This document shows, piece by piece, positions 57,886 through 64,000 of a DNA stretch of 64,000 nt (the stretch's first letter is position 1; every line of letters begins with the position of its first letter). The position numbers and the translations under genes were made by a program. Under the pieces are notes generated by a model. That model was not told where the DNA came from. It searched no databases and saw only the letters and a list, made by a program, of their open reading frames with translations. Source of the stretch: Onstottus_B arcticum (GTDB lineage: Bacteria > Acidobacteriota > Blastocatellia > UBA7656); contig JBBPIE010000001.1 in assembly GCA_038040485.1 (NCBI GenBank), positions 124,001-188,000 on the forward strand, written 5' to 3'.

Positions 57886-58188
57886 CCTTGTTATCCCTCC
57901 AATTGTCAAAGGTAAGAAGCGACGCCCAATGGGCTGTCGTTTCTATAAAACAGAGCGGCTTCAAAGTCAACAAATAGTATGCGAAGCGCTGCATGACTTC
58001 TTGCAAAACACACGTTTTCCTTCGGTTGGCGACCGATAGTTACTCTTTTCGCGCGCAGACAACGCCTGCTCCACGTTGTGTCAGATTGCGCTCGACCATC
58101 ACGTCGTGGCTGCTCCCAGTGAGTGCGGCTCAAGCCGGACACGGAAAAGAGCGCCCCCGATTGTTGCCGCGAAGGATGGCAGGCTCCA
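57886..58188. other. Divergent intergenic region between the TonB receptor and the unknown membrane gene
   Basis: About 300 bp. It must contain the promoters of both divergent genes, but no good sigma-70 boxes were recognised. No RNA gene or repeat was seen. Confidence 0.4.
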
Positions 58189-58878
58189 ATGATTCTCGCT
58201 TTCATCGCAATATTAGTTGTGCTGGCGGCCGCCGCTTCCGTGATGTATCTCCTGAAGCGCAACAATCCTGATCCCAGGTGCGCTCCCGCGCTCGAACCGC
58301 CGGTGCAACGGGGGTTGTTCGATCATTCCGTCAAGAACGCCGAGCAAACGGAACTCCTGGCAGCAGACGAGGCTTTCGAGCGCCGGGCGGCATTGACGAA
58401 ACGCGCCGCTGCCGGCGAGGCTGCGGCACTGCTCGACGCTCACGAGTTGAACGATGCGAAGCTCTGCCGCGAAGTGCTTGACGCGCTGGTGGAGCAAGCT
58501 GCGACTCGGCGGGAAACTCTAAGCGCGCTCGTATCGCTGGTTGCTTCAAGCAACGGCCTGCGAGCGAACATCCGAATGGCCGAGCTTGTGATCGAAGCGT
58601 GGAAGAACGAGCCAACCAGTCGCGGGACTGCTGATACCCTGCACATAGCGGCGCTGTCCGATGATGCGACAACCTATCAAGCAGCGGTTGAGCTGGTCAG
58701 TGAGTACTCGCGCAGCGGAAGGCTCCCCCAGGTATCCGCCGCCGATTTGATCGCTCTCGCCGAGAGCCAGTACTGGGTGCTTTCTTCGGAAGCGAGGAGT
58801 TCGGGCGCGGGCTTTGCCTTGAAGCAAAGACTCGCCCGTGTTCGCCGTGAACTGACCGCGGCGACATCCACACGGTAA
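58189..58878 (+). CDS. Small membrane-anchored helical protein of unknown function
   Basis: A 229-residue protein with one N-terminal membrane segment (MILAFIAILVVLAAAASVMYLL) and a helical soluble region rich in Ala, Glu and Leu (for example AAAGEAAALLDAHELNDAKLCREVLDALVEQAA), resembling tandem HEAT- or TPR-like helices. It ends 36 bp before the SPFH gene, so a joint operon and partnership with the SPFH protein are likely. No family was recognised. Confidence 0.65.
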   Translation: MILAFIAILVVLAAAASVMYLLKRNNPDPRCAPALEPPVQRGLFDHSVKNAEQTELLAADEAFERRAALTKRAAAGEAAALLDAHELNDAKLCREVLDALVEQAATRRETLSALVSLVASSNGLRANIRMAELVIEAWKNEPTSRGTADTLHIAALSDDATTYQAAVELVSEYSRSGRLPQVSAADLIALAESQYWVLSSEARSSGAGFALKQRLARVRRELTAATSTR

Positions 58879-58914
58879 GTGTGCGGCTCTAAGAGTCAGC
58901 CATCGAGGTTCACC

Positions 58915-61113
58915 ATGCCAAACAGTTTCTCACCTTTTCTTCCCTTTGTTATCGCGGGCTTTGTCGCGCTGGTCGTGCTGGTTATCGTACTGCGCCGAAT
59001 ACTAGTCAACGTAGGCGCGCGAGAAATCGCCATCAAGGAGCGCCGGTATATCGGCGCAAAGATGCCGCCCGGGCGAGTCGTCGCCACTGAAGGCGAGGTC
59101 GGCATTCAGGCCAACGTGCTCAAACCGGGCTTGCACTTGATCAGATGGCCGGTCGAGCGTGTGGTTCGCAAGGTTCCGCTGATCGAGATCGGCTCGGACG
59201 AGATGGGTCTGATCGAAGCGGTAGACGGCGACCCGATGCCTCCTGGCAGAATCTTCGCGCCCGATCGCGCGCAGAACGCGCATAACAACTTTCAGGACCC
59301 GATCGCGTTCATCAAGGAGGGCGGCGTCAAAGGCATTCAGCTTCGCACACTGCCGCCAGGCTTGTGGCCGATTCATCCCTACCTGTTTCGTGTTTCGATC
59401 GCCAAGACGACGGTGATCCCGCAAGGTAGAGTCGGCATCGTCAGCAGCGCCGATGGCGCGCCGCTCGATCCCGGACGACTGCTCGCTAAAGCGATCGGGA
59501 CTCATATGAACTTTCAGGACTCCGAACAGTTCATCGCTTCGGGCGGCCAAAAGGGGCCACAGGTCGAGATACTCACTCCGGGAACGTATCGTATCCTGAC
59601 CGATTCGACTCCGATCGACGGCGGCAATGAACGAAAGCCCGGGCTGTTCACGATGCGGCTTTATGACGCGACTGTGATCAGCGAGAACACGATCGGACTG
59701 GTCGAAGCGTTGGACGGCGCGCCACTCGATCCGCGGGACTACGTCGCCACTCCGGTGGAGGGCCACGACAACTTCCAGGACGCCAATGAGTTCATCAAGA
59801 GCGGCGGACAGCGCGGCCCTCAAAAGGACATCCTTCTGCCAGGCACGTACTACATCAACCCGTTGCTCTTTAAAGTCATTCCCGAGACGGCGAAAGAGGT
59901 GAAGCCGGGCGAGGTGGCAGTCATTGTCTCAAACGTCGGCAAGGACCCGTCGGATGAGGTGCGCCGCGCGATGGCTCAGAAGGTTCGCGAGCGGCTCGAC
60001 CGCGAAGAGCACGCGCACGTCACTCAAGTTGCGGCGCGTTTGGACAAGCTTGATACGGAGACGCGCACCGTCGAGGAGATCGAAGAGGATCTGACGCTTT
60101 CCGATCCCGCTGATCGCCGGCTCGATGAAGGCGCGCACGAAGCTTACGTGGTACCCGCCGGCTATCGCGGGATCCAGGAGACGGTGGTCGGACCCGGCCG
60201 CTACTACGTAAACACGCTCGCGATCACGCCGATTGTAATACCTACGACGAATCAGACGGTCGAGTGGACAACCGGCGAAGTCGCAAACACGTTCAACCCG
60301 TTCGAGGTGATTTCGAAGGACGGCTTCACTATGCAGCTCGAAGTGCGCGTGGTTTTTCGAGTCAAGCCGAAGGACGCGCCGTTCATGGTGGCGAAGATCG
60401 GCTCGATCGAGAAGCTGATCCAAAACGTGATGCATCCGCTCATCGACTCGATCTTCCGCAACCAGGCTTCCGAGTCGTCTGCGATGGCTTACCTTCAAAA
60501 CCGTCACGAAGAACAGGAGCGCGCCGAAGCACGAGTGCGCGCGCACCTGCTCAAGTATCACGTCGATGTGGTCAACGTGCTGATCTGCCACATACGCCTG
60601 CCTGAAGAGCTGATGAAGACTCAAACCGAGAAGATCCTGGCTGAGCAGAAACAAAGCATGTTCGACGCGCAGCGCGAGGCTGAGGAGAAGAGGATTCAGC
60701 TCGAGAAGACCAAGGCTCACGCCGACAATCAGCGCGACTTGATGGTAGCGACCGTGGGCGTCGAGATCGCCGGCAAGCGAGCCGAACAGCGTAAAGCTGA
60801 AGGCGAAGGCGAAGCTCACTACATTCTCGCCACCGGCAAAGCCGAAGCCGAGAAGGTTCGCTTGATGGGTGAAGCGCAGGGCGTGGCTTACTCCGAGCAG
60901 GTGAACGCGATTGGTCCGCAAGGAGTCGCGCTCATCGAGACGCTCAAGGTCATCGGCGAAAAAGGCGTCCGCATCACGCCCGACGTAATGGCATCCGGTG
61001 GTTCGGGCGACGGCGCGAGCGGCATTGGCACGCTTCTGCTGTTGAATTTGTTCCGCGACCGGTTGAGCCTGACACCGGGGACTGACAACGGCGCGCCCGC
61101 GAAGCAGAAGTAA
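58915..61113 (+). CDS. SPFH/band-7 (flotillin-like) protein with tandem N-terminal repeats
   Basis: A 732-residue membrane protein. A membrane anchor (PFLPFVIAGFVALVVLVIVL) is followed by repeated blocks of about 60-65 residues with consensus GL(I/V)EA.DG.PL.PGR..A....GH.NFQD...FI..GG.KGPQ...L.PGTY.IN. Clear copies lie at about 99-160, 172-230 and 260-320, with a weaker one before (about 48-88) and a split one after. The SPFH core then spans about 440-580 (NPFEVISKDGFTMQLEVRVVFRV...FRNQASESSAMAYL), followed by a coiled coil (about 590-690) rich in EKTKAH, EAEKV. Flotillins organise membrane microdomains. The tandem repeats are unusual. GAGG precedes ATG 58915. Confidence 0.85.
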   Translation: MPNSFSPFLPFVIAGFVALVVLVIVLRRILVNVGAREIAIKERRYIGAKMPPGRVVATEGEVGIQANVLKPGLHLIRWPVERVVRKVPLIEIGSDEMGLIEAVDGDPMPPGRIFAPDRAQNAHNNFQDPIAFIKEGGVKGIQLRTLPPGLWPIHPYLFRVSIAKTTVIPQGRVGIVSSADGAPLDPGRLLAKAIGTHMNFQDSEQFIASGGQKGPQVEILTPGTYRILTDSTPIDGGNERKPGLFTMRLYDATVISENTIGLVEALDGAPLDPRDYVATPVEGHDNFQDANEFIKSGGQRGPQKDILLPGTYYINPLLFKVIPETAKEVKPGEVAVIVSNVGKDPSDEVRRAMAQKVRERLDREEHAHVTQVAARLDKLDTETRTVEEIEEDLTLSDPADRRLDEGAHEAYVVPAGYRGIQETVVGPGRYYVNTLAITPIVIPTTNQTVEWTTGEVANTFNPFEVISKDGFTMQLEVRVVFRVKPKDAPFMVAKIGSIEKLIQNVMHPLIDSIFRNQASESSAMAYLQNRHEEQERAEARVRAHLLKYHVDVVNVLICHIRLPEELMKTQTEKILAEQKQSMFDAQREAEEKRIQLEKTKAHADNQRDLMVATVGVEIAGKRAEQRKAEGEGEAHYILATGKAEAEKVRLMGEAQGVAYSEQVNAIGPQGVALIETLKVIGEKGVRITPDVMASGGSGDGASGIGTLLLLNLFRDRLSLTPGTDNGAPAKQK

Positions 61114-61235
61114 CCGCGGCCGGAAAGGGCCGCGCTCTCAGGAACCGTTCGGCGGCTTGCTTCGTGCAGGCCGCCGAGCATCATCTCTTAGAAACTCGCT
61201 TCGCCAGCGCTCCGATCCCCTCGATTTCAAATTTA

Positions 61236-61265
61236 TTGCTTAACCTCACCGCTCGCGATTATAAT
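61236..61265 (+). promoter_or_regulatory. Possible promoter of the second subtilase
   Basis: TATAAT (61260-61265) is a perfect -10; an 18-bp spacer separates it from TTGCTT (61236-61241), a weak -35. The leader to ATG 61380 would be about 108 nt. Confidence 0.45.
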
Positions 61266-61379
61266 TGCCTGTCTCCGAATCCTTTCGCAGTAGAAACTCT
61301 GACTGTATTCGATCAGCCTCACTGAGCCACACGCAACCCGTTGCGCCGGCTTTGACAATCGCGAGATAGAGGTAAGCAG

Positions 61380-63038
61380 ATGAAGAAGGTCTTGTCATTC
61401 GGGATTCTCGTGACCCTGCTCTCGGCGTGGGCAGTGCCGAGTTATCCCGTTTACTCCCAACCCCGGCAGCCGGGCGACCAGTACGTCGATGATCAGATAC
61501 TCGTCAAGTTCAAAGCCGACGCTGATCTTGCCTCCGACGCCGAAGAACTAGCCGACGAGATCTTTCAAGTGCGCGGCGCACACGCCGAAGCGCTATCAGC
61601 ACGTGGCCGGAGTTCTCAACTGGTTCACTTGAATGGAAGGCTGTCCGTTGACGAAGCCGTTCAGCGCGCCAAAGCCGATCCGCGGGTCGAATACGCTGAA
61701 CCCAACTACCTCGTGCAAACCGGCCAGACGATACCCAACGACCCGTCATTCAGTCAGATGTGGGGCCTTTCCAATGCCGGATGTCCCGGCTGCGTGGCTG
61801 TCCACATCGACGCGACCAGAGCGTGGGACATTTCTAAAGGAAGCGACGACGTTGTGGCAGTGGTTTTGGACACGGGAGTGGACATCGCGCACGAGGACCT
61901 CGCGCCGAACGTCTGGGTTAACCCTCGCGAGATCGCGGGCAACGGCGTGGACGATGACGGCAACGGTTTCGTGGATGACGTGAACGGTTGGAATTTCCGT
62001 GACAAGACAAACCAGGTCTTCATATCGTCGAGCGAGGACCTTCACGGCACTCATGTGGCAGGCACGATCGGAGCTCTCGGGAACAACGGGAAAGGTGTCA
62101 CCGGAGTGGCGTGGCATGTGAAGCTGATGTCTCTGAAGTTTTTGGGTGGGCCCGAGGGTAAGGGCTCGACTGGAAACGCGATCAAGGGAATCAACTACGC
62201 GATCGATCAGCGCAATCGAGGCATCAATGTAACAGTCATCAACGCGAGCTGGGGCGGCTCGGGCAGTTCGCAATCGCTGCAGGACGCGATAACGGCAGCC
62301 GGAAACGCGGGCATCCTGTTTGTGTGCTCGGCTGGCAACAACGGCACCGACGTGGCCGAGGATCCGGAGTTCCCTTCGGGATTTGGCGCGCTGCCAACGT
62401 GCCTGTCAGTGGCGGCGATGGATTTTTTTGACAACCTGGCTTTGTTTTCAAGCTTCGGGCATTCCGCGGTTGGAGTCGCGGCACCCGGTCTTAGCATCCT
62501 CAGCACGTCGCCTCGGAACCAGTTTTCACCCAACGGGGGATACGCAACGTTGAGCGGCACATCGATGTCAGCGCCTCACGTCACAGGAATAGCGGTGCTG
62601 TTGTGGTCGCTCGAACCGTCGCTGTCGCCCGCCGAAGTAAAGCAGCGCATCGTTTCTACTTCGGAACCGATACCGGCTCTCGCGTCCAGGGTCGCGAACT
62701 CCGGCCGGGCAAACGCTTTTTACGCTTTAACAAGGCGAACAGCGCCGCCTCGAAGCCCGATTATTACCAGAGTGGATTTCACAAAGAAGTTTGTAACTCT
62801 GGATGGGCTCGGCTTCGTGAACGGCGCGACGGTCATCGAGGTCAACGGCGTGGCACTTCCCACGGTTGAGTACGAGGCTTCGTATACACTTTCAAACGGG
62901 ACGTTTACGCGGATATCATCGAAGCTCGGCACGAAACCGATGAAAAAGACCTTCCCGAAAGGTCAGTTTGTTGGGGTCACGGTCTTCAACCCGGCTACCG
63001 GCGAGCGCTCAGTGCAGTTCACAACAGCGAGATTCTAG
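61380..63038 (+). CDS. Subtilisin-like (S8) protease, secreted
   Basis: A 552-residue subtilase. Signal peptide MKKVLSFGILVTLLSAWAVPSYP. A fervidolysin-type N-terminal propeptide follows (DQILVKFKADADLASDAEEL...RVEYAEPNYLVQTG). The catalytic residues are Asp164 (VVLDTGVDIAH), His225 (HGTHVAGTIGA) and Ser395 (SGTSMSAPHVTG). After the domain (about residue 435) is a beta-rich C-terminal module (VTLDGLGFVNGATVIEVNG, GVTVFNPATGERSVQFTT), probably for surface attachment. The start ATG 61380 follows GAGGTAAG. It is expected outside the cell or in the envelope. It differs from the other S8 protease in lacking a PA insert. Confidence 0.92.
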   Translation: MKKVLSFGILVTLLSAWAVPSYPVYSQPRQPGDQYVDDQILVKFKADADLASDAEELADEIFQVRGAHAEALSARGRSSQLVHLNGRLSVDEAVQRAKADPRVEYAEPNYLVQTGQTIPNDPSFSQMWGLSNAGCPGCVAVHIDATRAWDISKGSDDVVAVVLDTGVDIAHEDLAPNVWVNPREIAGNGVDDDGNGFVDDVNGWNFRDKTNQVFISSSEDLHGTHVAGTIGALGNNGKGVTGVAWHVKLMSLKFLGGPEGKGSTGNAIKGINYAIDQRNRGINVTVINASWGGSGSSQSLQDAITAAGNAGILFVCSAGNNGTDVAEDPEFPSGFGALPTCLSVAAMDFFDNLALFSSFGHSAVGVAAPGLSILSTSPRNQFSPNGGYATLSGTSMSAPHVTGIAVLLWSLEPSLSPAEVKQRIVSTSEPIPALASRVANSGRANAFYALTRRTAPPRSPIITRVDFTKKFVTLDGLGFVNGATVIEVNGVALPTVEYEASYTLSNGTFTRISSKLGTKPMKKTFPKGQFVGVTVFNPATGERSVQFTTARF

Positions 63039-63403
63039 CGCCGCAAGCTTGAGTCCGTGCCTTTGCGTGTTGACCTCTAAGCCTTATCCCAACGGGATTC
63101 CATCTCCTAGCCCAAGGTTGCCGTACTCGGCTACCTTGGGTTGGCTGATCGCGATGCGTTCAAACCCCAACGGGGTTGCGGCACTCGCAGCCAGGATGAT
63201 GAACAATTAGACCATGGCAGTTCTACCTGCTACCGTCGGCTGCAACGTCTTCGAGGTTGGCACACGACCGACCCGACCTCGGGACCGGCACCGTCACCCA
63301 AGGTAGCCGAGTACGGCAACCTTGGGCTGCGAGTCGCAACCCCTTCGGGGTAGGCTTGTCCGCCTGAGCGCCGTGCCAATAGAATACCCTCGCGATCAAA
63401 GCC
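63039..63403. other. Region before thyA filled with palindromic repeats
   Basis: About 365 bp. It holds a perfect 33-bp inverted pair (63109-63141 and 63296-63328) and several short hairpins such as AACCCCAACGGGGTT (63163-63177) and AACCCCTTCGGGGT (63338-63351). A TAGAAT at 63380-63385 could be the thyA -10. No open frame is credible. Confidence 0.6.
63109..63328. repeat. Perfect 33-bp inverted pair, REP-like cluster
   Basis: 63109-63141 and 63296-63328 are exact reverse complements of 33 bp, 154 bp apart. Each copy is itself a near-palindrome (CCCAAGGT...ACCTTGGG), so each forms its own hairpin. Between and around them are AACCCC...GGGGTT hairpins. This is the layout of bacterial interspersed mosaic elements. 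Confidence 0.9.
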
Positions 63404-64000
63404 ATGAAACAATACCTCGACTTGATGAAACACGTTCTCGATCACGGCGCGACCAGGCAAGATCGAACCGGAACGGGAACGCTGTCAGTCTTCGGTTATC
63501 AAACGAGGTTCGACCTCGCCGAGGGCTTCCCGCTTCTTACCACCAAGAAGCTGCACGTCAAGTCGATCATCTACGAGTTGCTCTGGTTCTTGAGAGGCGA
63601 TACGAATGTCCGCTACCTGAAAGAGCACGGCGTGAACATCTGGAATGAGTGGGCCGATGAGCAGGGCGAACTGGGGCCCGTGTACGGCTCGCAGTGGAGG
63701 TCGTGGCGCACCGCGGAGCGCGGATCGATCGACCAGATCACCGAAGTGATCGGCCAGATCAAGACTAACCCAAACTCACGCAGGTTGATGGTCACGGCGT
63801 GGAACCCGGGCGAACTCTCCGAGATGAAGCTGCCGCCTTGCCACGCGCTCTTTCAGTTCTACGTCTCCCAGGGGAAGCTTTCGTGTCAGCTCTATCAACG
63901 CTCGGCCGACGTGTTTCTTGGCGTGCCGTTCAACATCGCGTCTTACGCGCTGCTGACTATGATGGTAGCTCGAGTGTGCGATCTCGAACCGGGAGAGTTT
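63404..64000 (+). CDS. thyA: Thymidylate synthase, 3' end cut by window
   Basis: Makes dTMP from dUMP using methylene-tetrahydrofolate. 199 codons are visible. Text: HVLDHGATRQDRTGTGTLSVFGYQTRFDL, FPLLTTKKLHVKSIIYELLWFLRGDTN, GPVYGSQWRSW, RLMVTAWNPGELSEMKLPPCHALFQFYV (catalytic Cys in PPCH) and YQRSADVFLGVPFNIASYALL. The family is about 264 aa, so about 65 residues are missing on the right. ATG 63404 is the start; no Shine-Dalgarno is seen and the possible -10 (63380-63385) implies an 11-nt leader. Confidence 0.96.
   Translation, partial: MKQYLDLMKHVLDHGATRQDRTGTGTLSVFGYQTRFDLAEGFPLLTTKKLHVKSIIYELLWFLRGDTNVRYLKEHGVNIWNEWADEQGELGPVYGSQWRSWRTAERGSIDQITEVIGQIKTNPNSRRLMVTAWNPGELSEMKLPPCHALFQFYVSQGKLSCQLYQRSADVFLGVPFNIASYALLTMMVARVCDLEPGEF

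Noticed and set aside
59929..60921. A 330-codon minus-strand open frame opposite the SPFH gene
   Set aside because: Shadow frame; Leu/Arg/His-rich product without motif, and the plus strand encodes the SPFH core.
1..64000. tRNA, rRNA, riboswitch or prophage features
   Set aside because: Gaps between genes were read on both strands; no cloverleaf, rRNA segment, known riboswitch core, integrase or phage structural gene was recognised. Short or diverged RNAs could still be missed by eye.

Overview
The window looks like a chromosome segment of a Gram-negative, GC-rich soil bacterium, most likely an acidobacterium (Acidobacteriota, perhaps Blastocatellia). This is inference from family content, not from a marker search. 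The main pointers are a VWFA-related protein of the acidobacterial type (22343-23404), a very long Oar-like TonB-dependent receptor with an N-terminal carboxypeptidase-regulatory domain (54949-57885), a TonB-like C-terminal-domain protein, heptose and UDP-sugar genes for an outer membrane, and a non-classical SdhA with a one-piece b558 cytochrome. No rRNA, tRNA, prophage, CRISPR array or intact insertion sequence was seen. Both ends cut genes: sdhA on the left and thyA on the right.

Layout. 0-9.5 kb is accessory: succinate dehydrogenase (minus strand), a decayed PIN/antitoxin cluster, a trypsin-like protease, a broken tandem copy of a formamidopyrimidine-DNA glycosylase next to the intact gene, an AbrB/RelE pair, a LexA-fold-like protein and a YihY membrane protein without a normal start codon. 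9.6-17.9 kb holds a PflX-type radical SAM protein, a secreted rhodanese, a lipoprotein, a di-haem oxidoreductase, a TPR protein with a Fis-like helix-turn-helix and a large unknown protein. 18-23.4 kb is a minus-strand housekeeping run (rimO, pgpA, a NadD-like gene, cinA) plus the VWFA protein. 23.6-28 kb is an envelope run (Trm112-like, heptosyltransferase, heptose-phosphate kinase, MazF pair, UDP-sugar dehydrogenase). 28-33.3 kb has a PA-domain subtilase, a TonB-like protein, rsmI and a GxxExxY protein. 33.4-42.4 kb has smc, two unknown proteins, miaA, a cold-shock gene and a MXAN_5187-like gene. 42.4-51.1 kb has selA, an unknown membrane protein, pilT, recX, a PilZ/DUF4388 protein and alaS. 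51.2-64 kb has small proteins, a frameshifted YggT gene, a B12-binding radical SAM protein, the TonB receptor, a repeat-rich SPFH protein, a second subtilase and thyA.

The most unusual content is a set of non-coding elements. (1) Short-unit tandem arrays built as facing inverted arms: 7-bp units at 17862-17965, 36828-36978, 38421-38568 and 42551-42634, an 8-bp form at 30541-30676 and a roughly 9-bp form at 54715-54793. Two of the 7-bp arrays lie in frame inside housekeeping genes, smc and selA, and are translated. (2) Long inverted repeats of about 70-120 bp sharing GTAGGG...GGCC-type arms at 20049-20140, 20698-20817 and 23426-23529, with an unrelated one after smc (37628-37698) and a perfect 33-bp pair before thyA. 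(3) A recurrent TGn-TAnnnT hexamer exactly 6-7 nt before start codons that lack a Shine-Dalgarno sequence, which suggests leaderless mRNAs for mutM, the AbrB antitoxin, miaA, the PflX-like gene and a small zinc ribbon.

Several genes form likely translationally coupled runs: Trm112/GT9/heptokinase with 4-nt overlaps, rsmI with the TonB-like gene, pilT with recX, and the two toxin-antitoxin pairs. Starts given here were chosen by Shine-Dalgarno position, signal peptide or family length and often differ from the longest open frame.
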